Below, in pieces: positions 27,701-34,317 of a DNA stretch of 39,755 nucleotides (position 1 is the first letter of the stretch; every line of letters begins with the position of its first letter). Below the pieces are notes generated by a model. It searched no databases. It was given only the letters and a program-made list of their open reading frames with translations, and was not told the origin of the DNA. The position numbers and the translations under genes are program-made. Source of the DNA: an uncultured Eubacteriales bacterium (GTDB taxonomy: Bacteria; Bacillota; Clostridia; Christensenellales; UBA1242); the NCBI GenBank assembly GCA_948806215.1, contig CAQIDI010000007.1, positions 1 through 39,755 on the forward strand. The letters run 5' to 3'.

Positions 27701-28182
27701 CACAAATAAAAGACTATTTTGAAAACAAAAGTTATGCTATAAAGTTTGAAAATTCAAAGTTTATTTTATTGCCAAATGTTTTTAATAGAATTTATCTCGG
27801 AGCATTAGGTGAAGTTGTAGGTGAATTTTTAGTTAATAGATACTTAAACAAACTGGGAATGAAATTAGAAAGAATTACCAACCTTGATCGTTATGAAAAA
27901 TTTGATTTTGTTTTTGATAACGATAAGTATATTGATTTTAAATATTGGACTGGAATTACTGACAAGGATAGACAAAAAGAGGTTGAGAGAATAATAAGGA
28001 AATTAGACAAATGTAATGGTTCAATTGGTTTTATTATCAACATTCTCAAACCTGCAAATTACACCCCTAAAGAATATGAAAGTCCAGATAGTAGATTAAT
28101 AATTATTCCTTATTTATATGATCCGCAAACGAAAACATGGAATATGGACGGCTTAAAACTATTAACAAATAAAATAATTTAA
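24721..28182 (+). CDS. DEAD-type helicase fused to a C-terminal PD-(D/E)XK nuclease
   Basis: This 1153-aa protein is an ATP-dependent DNA or RNA motor of the SF2 type. Walker A is MPTGTGKTH (22-30), motif II is IFIDEFD (D250, E251, D253), then VIGISASGTLE, VVSTYQTLGAGQNLQYE and motif VI QAVGRICR (833-840). Residues about 1027-1110 form a restriction-type nuclease site: GALGEVVGEFL (Glu1035), KFDFVF (Asp1062), IDFKYW (Asp1072-x-Lys1074). The family resembles type III or DinG-like helicases, but I cannot name it. A restriction or other defence role is inferred from the two endonuclease-like and two methyltransferase genes downstream. It has its own promoter and is separated from them by 97 bases. 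Confidence 0.82.
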   Translation: MQKLLHKFCFSDSKKGLMIVDMPTGTGKTHNTIEFIYKNYKKIENKIIFITNLKKNLPLNKLEEFFKKDNRLDDYNRDVLYLDNNVDTLIENFKEVENLIPKDKYSKNNILNNVKSSVKIINTLKDSLSKKSKQDFNSIGSKENAYFIMNQAREDLKEKYEKEFRELIEENLRFDEQGRKRTKAQKLELIKTNKEYQWVEKLYPAVLTDDKKIIFMSIDKFLVRNSSIVEPSYNIIDNMSLLKNSIIFIDEFDASKEILLKSIIRESLDTQVSVVELFRIIYAGLENTEFSKLLTEVSKSLKTKIDNQKGRFYTPEQILLEFRQRAKDIEQKYKLVNYHKLDSSEREKSSFLFQDYMFHTVLGDSKTIYLENDKDSHINWIKRSEKIEISEENNIFLLLKDIKSFLSYFQNGVKLIADNYLYLKRERNQETNNFSYEASIKTVLSEFGVEGRYLNYLASQIKNSSKRTSSKIVDLKSELDCSVYEKGFRFYNFVDSDTFDTQSKINYLSFNLSPEKILIYLCSNSKVIGISASGTLETVTGNYDLKYIKKKLGSAYYEIDKEDQNRINTDVNRKIGNYKNINVEVDKCNITDKNYNDFLIPIFKDKNIYNSVLEKLTNLASDDFVKARYCKVIYAINKFFEKGMQSFLFITNTAMKSGLEFNYEFVQEVFTLLKPVNCDAYCYSLEGSLEKFENTKNSINKILKNGKRMFVVSTYQTLGAGQNLQYEFNEDFADFIETISDEDYSKNFKDFDAIFLDKPTNLFVNLNKNPSEDQLLKFIYQVKCLEEVGYFNLEKAKEEIKKGIQIFYHASPKKVETPKSKHIYMHTAKVILQAVGRICRTNNKSKNIFICFDQQIEKDLSQVKDELLKRPINYELKQLLEECQDYKQAFDSPLNNINNSKIIKINDKIESMKRFNSPSDITKWEELRELVLKYPFDNNNIHNEYDIYCELEKENNHYYCQRIDNQKYLFTEDRHNDICICEDLANLKVLMQIPQIKDYFENKSYAIKFENSKFILLPNVFNRIYLGALGEVVGEFLVNRYLNKLGMKLERITNLDRYEKFDFVFDNDKYIDFKYWTGITDKDRQKEVERIIRKLDKCNGSIGFIINILKPANYTPKEYESPDSRLIIIPYLYDPQTKTWNMDGLKLLTNKII

Positions 28183-28245
28183 TATATTTAACTAAAAACA
28201 TATAGTAATTTATAAAAATTCCTTAAATAGTAAAAAAAAATTTGC

Positions 28246-28259
28246 AAGTATGTTATAAT
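28246..28259 (+). promoter_or_regulatory. Extended -10 promoter, copy 2 (restriction cassette)
   Basis: AAGTATGTTATAAT is identical to 23324-23337. AGGAG and ATG 28280 follow. It would drive the five close-packed genes to 32477. Confidence 0.55.
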
Positions 28260-28279
28260 ACAGACATAGGAGAAATTTT

Positions 28280-29404
28280 ATGAAATTGGAAATAAAACAA
28301 CAAGACATAATCGCTTATGTTTATTTTGTTAGTAGTATGGCTCAGCAATCAAAATCTGGGATGTTTGGATCTTTAAGTTCAAAAAGTGACCTTGTAGGTG
28401 GAATTTTTGATAGATGGATAAATATTATTCCAGAAAGCATAGTTTTTAATCAATATTTCTTACCTGAAGCAGTAAGAAGATTAAGCATTAATAAAGCTGT
28501 AAGAGTTTTTTCTGATTTCTATATGTACGATCCAAAAGTCGTAGGCATTGCACCAGATGTAATCGGCTTACAAATTGAAAGCAAAATTGTTCCTTTTGTA
28601 AAATATGATGATACAAAAGAAGACACTAAATTTTGGGTCCCTCAGCCAGAATGTCCCCAAATAGAAGTTAAGTCTTTTTTTGGTAAAAAATATATGGTTA
28701 GTTTAAGAGATCAACACTATGGAGATAAGTTCCTAGTAATGGTTGGAGCAAACATTGATGTTGACTACCTGCTTTCTTTCTTTGATAAAAGTATTTTTAC
28801 AGAAAATGAAATAAGTAAATTAACAATGCCTAATGATTTTATTGAGTCCGACACGAAAGGCTTAATTTCTAAAACAAAGCAAGTTGAGTTTAATAGATGT
28901 AGTTTGGGCAGTTTAGAGTTACTTTGTGTTACAACAGCTTCGCAATTTAGAAATATAGCTCTAAAACTTAATGCTGGAGACATTCCAAGATATTTTGTTG
29001 ATGTAACACAAAGGAAGGTTAAAGTAAAAGAAAATAACTATAGTCCAAATTCTTTATTAAGCAACTATTGTGATAAACAAGAATGTGGATTATATAGATT
29101 TAACGATAACTGGTATTCTTTATTTACAACACCTAAAGAAAAAACATTAGATATTGAAATTGGAAATCCTAATGTTTTAAGAATTATAAAAAAGACCACT
29201 AATTCTATAGCGGTACTAGCTGAAAGTGATACTTTCGTTAATGGGTACAACCTACAAAAAGGAAATCAGTATAATATAAACTTTGGAACTTTTGGTTCAA
29301 TTGCTAGAGAAGAATATTTTATAAATAAAGGACTATTAAGATATCTTCCAGATATGGAGAGAAATTTAATTGAATCTTTAAGTCAAATAATATATAAAAA
29401 CTAA
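28280..29404 (+). CDS. Putative restriction endonuclease, D...ExK protein, 374 aa
   Basis: I do not recognise the family. Residues 90-145 read GIAPDVIGLQ ... PQIEVKSFFGKKYMVSLRDQ, which fits a PD-(D/E)XK site with Asp93, Glu129 and Lys131, and VSLRD could be the next core strand. The N-terminus has GGIFDRWINIIPES. The C-terminal third is beta-rich and could recognise DNA. It is tightly linked (13 bases) to the Bsp6I-like gene. It may be a second endonuclease, a partner subunit or a methyl-dependent nuclease. AGGAG precedes the ATG. Confidence 0.68.
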   Translation: MKLEIKQQDIIAYVYFVSSMAQQSKSGMFGSLSSKSDLVGGIFDRWINIIPESIVFNQYFLPEAVRRLSINKAVRVFSDFYMYDPKVVGIAPDVIGLQIESKIVPFVKYDDTKEDTKFWVPQPECPQIEVKSFFGKKYMVSLRDQHYGDKFLVMVGANIDVDYLLSFFDKSIFTENEISKLTMPNDFIESDTKGLISKTKQVEFNRCSLGSLELLCVTTASQFRNIALKLNAGDIPRYFVDVTQRKVKVKENNYSPNSLLSNYCDKQECGLYRFNDNWYSLFTTPKEKTLDIEIGNPNVLRIIKKTTNSIAVLAESDTFVNGYNLQKGNQYNINFGTFGSIAREEYFINKGLLRYLPDMERNLIESLSQIIYKN

Positions 29405-29417
29405 GGAGAATACACTA

Positions 29418-30020
29418 ATGAAAATATCAAGAGAGATTTTACATTTACCTGAAGGTGATAAAAAGGCTGACGTAACAATATTTGATCAGAGAGACAATGA
29501 TGAATTGAAAAAAATTTATGATGGTTGGAGATTATTGTGCGATAATTTAAACAAACTTAATGCAAGATCAGTAAACCTTCCAGAGGGATTGTCTGAAATT
29601 GGTTTTGCAATGGCTAAAAACATGTGGAGATGCACCAGCTCAATAACTGGGGCGAACTCTTCTTTTGATTGTTATGATCCTAATAGTTCTAGAGGTAACA
29701 ATAGAATACAGGTAAAGGCATGTGGCGTACTTCCCGATTTAACTAGCTTTGGACCTCACTCTCAATGGGATAGAATATTCTTTGTTGATTTTTATAGAGA
29801 AGGGAAATGGGATCGAACTTTTGATGTATACGAAATTGCTACAAGCGATATAGAAAACTTTTCTGTTAATGCAAACCAAACAGTTGCGGATCAAAAAGCA
29901 CAAGGAAGAAGACCACGTTTCAGTATTTATTCTGGTTTAATTGAAACTGGAAGATTTATATCTAAAGAAACCTATTGCATAACAGATAATGGTGTTAAAT
30001 TAATTAATAAAACAAAATAA
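29418..30020 (+). CDS. Type II restriction endonuclease, Bsp6I-like
   Basis: This is a 200-aa protein. The run NLPEGLSEIGFAMAKNMWR, then SSFDCYDPN, RIQVKACG, DLTSFGPHSQWDRIFFVDF and RRPRFSIYSGLI recalls the Bsp6I family, whose founder cuts GCNGC. The catalytic set would be Glu60, Asp84 and Q98-x-K100, with Gln in the usual Glu/Asp place. The family name rests on memory of the pattern. A methyltransferase pair directly follows, as expected for a restriction-modification system. AAGGAG sets the start. Confidence 0.72.
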   Translation: MKISREILHLPEGDKKADVTIFDQRDNDELKKIYDGWRLLCDNLNKLNARSVNLPEGLSEIGFAMAKNMWRCTSSITGANSSFDCYDPNSSRGNNRIQVKACGVLPDLTSFGPHSQWDRIFFVDFYREGKWDRTFDVYEIATSDIENFSVNANQTVADQKAQGRRPRFSIYSGLIETGRFISKETYCITDNGVKLINKTK

Positions 30021-30080
30021 AAATTTCACTGGATATTCGTTAGAATTTGTGATATTTTGTTTGCTAAAGGAGAAAAGAAT

Positions 30081-31199
30081 ATGCAAATATTTAAAGTTGG
30101 AAGCCTGTTTGCTGGCGTCGGAGGAATATGTTTAGGATTTAAAAATGCAAAATTTGAAGATTGTGCATATAGTCTTTTATGGGCAAACGAAATTGATCAA
30201 TACGCATGTGAAACATATAGAACAAATTTTAATCACTCTGTGTTAGAAGGCGATATTAATAAAATAATAGATACAACATTGTGTTCAGAAGACGAAAAAG
30301 AAAGATATGAACGAATGCAAAATGAGATCTTATCAAAAGATGTAGATATTCTGACAGCAGGATTCCCTTGCCAGGCATTTAGTATAGCAGGAGAAAGAAA
30401 AGGGTTTGACGATGAAAGAGGAAACTTGTTCTTAAGCATTGTAAAATTGGTTAACAAAATGAAACAAAAACCAAGAGTGTTGTTCCTGGAAAATGTAAAA
30501 AACCTATTATCTCATGATAAAGGACAAACCTACAAAGTCATTAAAAGCGAAATAGAAAAAATGGGTTATCATATTAAAGAGAAAGTTTTCAACACAATGG
30601 AGATGTCCACTCTTCCACAAAATAGAGAAAGAATTTACATAATCTGTTTCAAAAACAAAGAAGATTATGACAAATTCGATTTCACAACTATAGAAAAGGA
30701 ATATAAGAAGACATATACCTCAGAAGAAAGATCTGCGCAGGTTTCTAATATCATAGATTATTCATCAATGGCAGATAATAAATATTATTATACCGAGTCA
30801 AAATATCCTCATTACTTCAAACATGAGATAGATGAAGAGGATTATGTTAATTTGAATGAGCAAATTACTGAAAGATATCAATTTTATCAATTAAGACGTG
30901 GCCTATACGTAAGAAAAAATAAAAGTAATGTATGCCCAACACTAACTGCAAATATGGGAACTGGTGGACATAATGTGCCATTAATATATGATGGATTTGG
31001 AATTAGAAAATTATTACCTGCTGAAACATTTAGATTGCAAGGATTCCCTGTCGGCACAGAATACAAACTTCCAATAAAATTCAATGGGAAAAATTATCCT
31101 GACTCTATGTTATATAAACAAGCAGGAAATGCTGTATCAGTTCCTGTAATTCAATTATTAGCAACAGAAATACTAAAAGTATTCAAGGAAAATAACTAA
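30081..31199 (+). CDS. DNA (cytosine-5-)-methyltransferase 1
   Basis: This 372-aa C5 methyltransferase carries all main motifs: I SLFAGVGGICLGF (10-15), IV AGFPCQAFS with catalytic Cys97, VI ENV (137-139), VIII QNRER (180-184), a target region with CPTLTANMGTGG, IX LLPAETFRLQGFP and X KQAGNAVSVPV. It would place 5-methylcytosine in the site cut by its partner endonuclease. AAAGGAG 9 bases ahead supports ATG 30081 rather than the upstream TTG at 30057. It is followed with no gap by a second, related enzyme. Confidence 0.95.
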   Translation: MQIFKVGSLFAGVGGICLGFKNAKFEDCAYSLLWANEIDQYACETYRTNFNHSVLEGDINKIIDTTLCSEDEKERYERMQNEILSKDVDILTAGFPCQAFSIAGERKGFDDERGNLFLSIVKLVNKMKQKPRVLFLENVKNLLSHDKGQTYKVIKSEIEKMGYHIKEKVFNTMEMSTLPQNRERIYIICFKNKEDYDKFDFTTIEKEYKKTYTSEERSAQVSNIIDYSSMADNKYYYTESKYPHYFKHEIDEEDYVNLNEQITERYQFYQLRRGLYVRKNKSNVCPTLTANMGTGGHNVPLIYDGFGIRKLLPAETFRLQGFPVGTEYKLPIKFNGKNYPDSMLYKQAGNAVSVPVIQLLATEILKVFKENN

Positions 31200-32144
31200 A
31201 TGAAAGTTGCAAGTATGTTTGCAGGGATTGGTGGTATATGCTTAGGCTTTAAACAAGCGGGGTTTGATATCGTTTGGGCAAATGAAGTTGATAGTGATAC
31301 CTGTAAAACATATAGAAAAAATTTAGGCGATCACTATCTAATTGAAGACGATATTAGAAATATTGATCCTAAAACATTACCAGATTTTGATATTCTAACA
31401 GCAGGTTTTCCTTGTCAACCATTCTCTATTGCTGGAAAGCAAAAAGGATTTAAAGATAAACGAGGCAATCTATTTTTTGAGATTGCTAAAATAATAGATG
31501 TAAAAAGACCTAAGATTGTCTTTTTAGAAAATGTTAGAAATCTTGAAGAGCACAACGATGGTAAAACTTTTTTGGTTATATACAATACATTAGCACAGTT
31601 TGGTTACGGTGTAAGATATAAAGTCTTAAATGCTAAAGACTATGGAGTGCCACAAAACAGAGAAAGAATATTTATCATTGGTTTTTTAGATGATTGGCAA
31701 TGCAATAATTTCAAATATCCTGAGCCAATAAAATCGCCAGAGTCTATTTTTGACATAATAAGAACTTCGGACAAAAAACATCCATTTTATTATTATGACG
31801 ATAAAAGTCCATATTTTCAAATGTTAAATAAATCGATTATTGATGAAAGCAAAATTTATAAGTTAACTGACTATGGAGTAAGAAAAAGTAAAACCGGTAT
31901 ATGCCCCACTTTAACCGCAAATATGGGAACTTTTCCTGACAGAGTTCCTATAATAAAAGATGATTTTGGCATAAGAAAATTAATGCCATCAGAGTGTCTT
32001 TTACTTCAAGGGTTCCCAGACGATTTTCAGTTTCCCAAAAACATTTCAATAGAAAACGCATACAAGCAAGTTGGAAATTCTGTTTGTGTGCCATTAATAA
32101 AACTATTGGCTGAACAAATAAAGGAAATTGTGGAGAGTAACTAA
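31200..32144 (+). CDS. DNA (cytosine-5-)-methyltransferase 2
   Basis: A 314-aa C5 methyltransferase that starts on the base after the stop of the first. Motifs: I SMFAGIGGICLGF, IV AGFPCQPFS with Cys72, VI ENV (110-112), VIII QNRER (152-156), CPTLTANMGTFP, IX LMPSECLLLQGFP, X KQVGNSVCVPL. It shares the target-region phrase TLTANMGT and FGIRKL.P with the first enzyme but is about 60 residues shorter, so the pair looks like an old tandem duplication. The two may methylate different strands or related sites. Confidence 0.95.
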   Translation: MKVASMFAGIGGICLGFKQAGFDIVWANEVDSDTCKTYRKNLGDHYLIEDDIRNIDPKTLPDFDILTAGFPCQPFSIAGKQKGFKDKRGNLFFEIAKIIDVKRPKIVFLENVRNLEEHNDGKTFLVIYNTLAQFGYGVRYKVLNAKDYGVPQNRERIFIIGFLDDWQCNNFKYPEPIKSPESIFDIIRTSDKKHPFYYYDDKSPYFQMLNKSIIDESKIYKLTDYGVRKSKTGICPTLTANMGTFPDRVPIIKDDFGIRKLMPSECLLLQGFPDDFQFPKNISIENAYKQVGNSVCVPLIKLLAEQIKEIVESN

Positions 32145-32145
32145 A

Positions 32146-32319
32146 ATGAAAGGATTGATAATAAGAAAAACTTGGATAGATTACATATTAGAAGGAAAAA
32201 AGACTTGGGAAATTCGTGGATGTAAAACTAATATTAGAGGACAAATAGAATTAATACAGAGTGGTAGTGGACTAGTAATTGGATGTTGCGAAATTGTAGA
32301 TTGCAAAGAATTGTCATGA
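32146..32319 (+). CDS. ASCH-domain protein, N-terminal part
   Basis: The 57-aa product MKGLIIRKTWIDYILEGKKT, then WEIRGCKTNIRG and GLVIGCCEIVDCKELS, is the first half of an ASCH (PUA-like) domain. ASCH proteins bind RNA or modified nucleic acid, and some are nucleases. GGAGAG (32132-32137) supports ATG 32146, one base after the methyltransferase stop. The frame ends at TGA 32317-32319, and the rest of the domain follows in the -1 frame. Confidence 0.7.
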   Translation: MKGLIIRKTWIDYILEGKKTWEIRGCKTNIRGQIELIQSGSGLVIGCCEIVDCKELS

Positions 32320-32477
32320 AAGAGTATCAAAACAACACTTATAATCACTGCATAAGTGACACTACTAAACTTCCATATAAAAGAACATTTGCTTGGGTTA
32401 TCAAAAATGCAATAAAATATGATATCCCTAGAAATTACAAACATCCAAATGGTGCAATTATTTGGGTTAACTTATAG
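32316..32477 (+). CDS. ASCH-domain protein, C-terminal part (overlaps by ATGA)
   Basis: The 53-aa product starts at the ATG in ATGA 32316-32319. It continues the ASCH domain: MKEYQNNTYNHC, then LPYKRTFAWVIKNAIKYDIP and HPNGAIIWVNL, the usual ASCH end. One inserted base between TCA and ATG would give a single protein of about 110 aa. Either a frameshift or a coupled split gene explains this. No ribosome binding site of its own is evident. Confidence 0.6.
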   Translation: MKEYQNNTYNHCISDTTKLPYKRTFAWVIKNAIKYDIPRNYKHPNGAIIWVNL

Positions 32478-32502
32478 AACGGATAAATTCCGTTCTTTTT
32501 TA
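32477..32502 (+). terminator. Terminator of the restriction cassette
   Basis: GAACGGA (32477-32483) and TCCGTTC (32489-32495), then TTTTTT. Confidence 0.85.
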
Positions 32503-32515
32503 TTTTATATATAAA

Positions 32516-32722
32516 GGTGTCATAGGTATCATAGGTGTCATAATATCTTGAAAATGCCCATAAAATAAGGGTTTTATCAATAAAAATGCTATGACACCTT
32601 GTATATGCAAGGTATCATTAGGTGTCATAGTAAAAACTCCAAAAATGTTTAAAGGTAAAAGGGATTTAAGTGTTGAGTATCACTCGTATCACTTTTATGA
32701 TACCTATGACACGTATGACACC
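32516..32722. repeat. Palindromic iteron array, nine 9-bp repeats (candidate origin)
   Basis: The unit is GGTRTCATA. Three head-to-tail copies lie at 32516-32542, one reversed at 32590-32598 and two forward at 32611-32619 (one mismatch) and 32621-32629. Three more are head to tail in reverse at 32696-32722, the middle one with one mismatch. The outer triplets face each other, and the inner ones form ACCTTG-TATATG-CAAGGT at the centre. It lies 0.5 kb before the rep gene, so it is probably the island's replication origin or the control site of its initiator. Confidence 0.8.
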
Positions 32723-32937
32723 TTAGTTTCTAAATCAGATTTAATATAACTTTTTAAAATTTCTTATTTCTAATATATGTGATTTCAAAGAAATGAACCG
32801 ATAATTTAGGCTGTAAAACACTATAGTTTCAAGAAAAGGTTAAAAAAGAGCCACTTCGATGCCAAAAAAGTTAAAAACCAGTCCAAAAACACACTAATAA
32901 TATAAAGTGTAGGCAAAAAACTTCCTACCCATTTTTA
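32723..32937. other. AT-rich spacer behind the iterons
   Basis: No gene is visible. The 11-mer ATAGTTTCAAG (32823-32833) recurs at 34270-34280. Confidence 0.3.
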
Positions 32938-32964
32938 AGTCACAGCTGTAGCTGTGGCTTTTTT
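32938..32964 (+). terminator. Hairpin terminator before the rep leader
   Basis: AGTCACAGC (32938-32946) and GCTGTGGCT (32951-32959) with a TGTA loop and TTTTTT. It could end transcription coming through the iteron region. Confidence 0.8.
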
Positions 32965-33027
32965 ATTAAAAAACTTTTCTCGCCAGGTCAAATGATGAAC
33001 TAGCGACATTGCTACAATGAAATTGAA

Positions 33028-33074
33028 AATAAATTTGAAATTTATTCCCCGCATCACAAAATGTGTATGATGCG
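33028..33074. promoter_or_regulatory. Two hairpins in the rep leader region
   Basis: AATAAATTT-G-AAATTTATT (33028-33046) is a perfect palindrome. CGCATCA (33050-33056) pairs with TGATGCG (33068-33074), with ACA/TGT extending inward. Another hairpin, TTTTGC-GAAA-GCAAAA (33150-33165), stands just before the leader peptide. Such stacked hairpins before a rep gene suggest copy control by antisense RNA or attenuation. Confidence 0.45.
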
Positions 33075-33185
33075 ACAATGTTATCTTGGTTTTAACAAAG
33101 GACTGCAGACTTTGTTGAAATATAGCTGAGGCTAAAGAACTGATCAATCTTTTGCGAAAGCAAAAATCTATTAAAAGGAGAAATT

Positions 33186-33245
33186 ATGAAAACAACAGAA
33201 ATTAAACGGAAGGAGCATGTGATCTATGCGAAACTATGTATTTGA
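33186..33245 (+). CDS. Leader peptide overlapping rep, 19 aa
   Basis: A short frame MKTTEIKRKEHVIYAKLCI has a strong AAAGGAG 6 bases ahead. Its stop at 33243-33245 is 20 bases inside rep, and the rep ribosome binding site lies within it. This is the usual form of a coupled leader peptide that controls initiator synthesis. Confidence 0.55.
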   Translation: MKTTEIKRKEHVIYAKLCI

Positions 33246-33891
33246 ATTTGAGCAACAGGTTGCAATGCGATTGGGGTTAAATCTTAAGGAGTTATTGTTT
33301 TTGGACTATATCTTGCAATTTGTTAATAGCGGTAACATGCGAAGTAAAAGAGTTGAAGGTAAATACTACTTTAGGTTGACTTATAAAAAGGTTATGGATG
33401 ACCTTCCCATCTTAAAAATTAAAGAGAGAAAAATTCGCAACATGATAATAAAACTTGAGAATATGCACCTAGTTGAGCGTCTTTCAGAGTTGAAAAATGA
33501 AATGCACTTAAATGTGGATTTTGACGCGCTATTCGGCAATAAATTGCCAGACGGTTTCGACCTTTCGGCAATTGGCTTCCACGATGAAGGTAATGGAGTG
33601 CTGACAATAGATTATTATGATATTAAAAAAATAAAAATAATAACTGAATACGCGCGCGTGAAAGATGTGGATAAAGATTTACTAACAAATCTATTCTATG
33701 AAAATATCTCAAGCATATTAAATTCAACTATCTTCCAAGGATTTATTAAAGATAAAGTGTTTGTAGAAGAAGTAAAAGACGGATACGTTTTGATGTCTGC
33801 TACAAATATAAAGTACGTAGGAAAAGAATATGGCGAGAGAGTTAAATTTGCAGTTGAAAAGTCATTAAAAAGTTTAATTGACAATAGCTAG
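33226..33891 (+). CDS. Replication initiator-like protein with DnaA domain I-like C-terminus
   Basis: The 221-aa protein has an N-terminal winged-helix-like region (LGLNLKELLFLDYIL, then YYFRLTYKKVMDDLP and RKIRNMIIKLENMHLVERLS, about 15-85), typical of initiators and DnaD-type proteins. The last 70 residues (LFYENISSILNSTIFQGFIKD, then GYVLMSATNIKYVGKEYGER) follow the pattern of the DnaA N-terminal domain, which recruits helicase. GGAAGGAG (33210-33217) sets ATG 33226. Nearby iterons support a replication role. It is not a primase/helicase of the SaPI type. Confidence 0.68.
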   Translation: MRNYVFEFEQQVAMRLGLNLKELLFLDYILQFVNSGNMRSKRVEGKYYFRLTYKKVMDDLPILKIKERKIRNMIIKLENMHLVERLSELKNEMHLNVDFDALFGNKLPDGFDLSAIGFHDEGNGVLTIDYYDIKKIKIITEYARVKDVDKDLLTNLFYENISSILNSTIFQGFIKDKVFVEEVKDGYVLMSATNIKYVGKEYGERVKFAVEKSLKSLIDNS

Positions 33892-33965
33892 GCCCAGGGG
33901 CGGTCAAATCTCTACGAGATACACTCCCTAAGCGGACAGGCAGTCGCACACAAACTTTCGCGTAA
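33892..33965 (+). other. Possible phage cos-like or oriT site
   Basis: Just after the rep stop comes a GC-richer block (CCCAGGGGCGGTCAAATC, then a small hairpin ATCTC-TAC-GAGAT at 33908-33920, CTCCCTAAGCGGACAGG and CGCACACAAACTTTCGCG). The order resembles cos regions that precede terminase genes in Firmicutes phages, as I remember them. An oriT is the alternative. CAGTCGCACA (33941-33950) is repeated inverted at 34186-34195. Confidence 0.35.
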
Positions 33966-34317
33966 TCAAAAATCAAAATAAATCGAATATTTTTGAGTAA
34001 GAATGATTAAAATCCTTTATTTTATTAGTAAAAACAGGCTTTTTGATTATTTACGAAAATCAAAAATAAATCAAAATTTAATCAAAAAAATAAACAGTCG
34101 GCAATTTTAAGTTTGATGACGCGATTAAATAGGCTTTTTAGAAAGTATTTGGTTTTTGCGATAATTTACTCAAAACAAATGATCTTGTGCGACTGTGCGC
34201 GATTTTAAGACAAATTAAAGCAATATTACAAAGATATAAGAAAATAAGGTTTCAAAATTACAAAAAAACATAGTTTCAAGGATACAAGGATACTAGAAAA
34301 ATCTTTTATTTTATTTG
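33966..34317. other. AT-rich non-coding stretch with short repeats
   Basis: ATCAAAATAAATC (33972-33984) and ATCAAAAATAAATC (34059-34072) are near-identical direct copies among many AATCAAAA words. This could be a DNA unwinding region or integrase/excisionase sites. I see no gene here. Confidence 0.4.

Noticed and set aside
30057..30080. Upstream TTG start for the first methyltransferase
   Set aside because: The ribosome binding site AAAGGAG lies inside that extension. ATG 30081 is correctly spaced and begins the normal family N-terminus.
32516..32722. Repeat cluster as a CRISPR array
   Set aside because: Units are 9 bp, many are adjacent with no spacers and orientation is mixed. No cas genes are present.
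32935..33147. Minus-strand 70-aa frame across the rep leader hairpins
   Set aside because: It has no ribosome binding site and is explained by the palindromes and terminator on this stretch.
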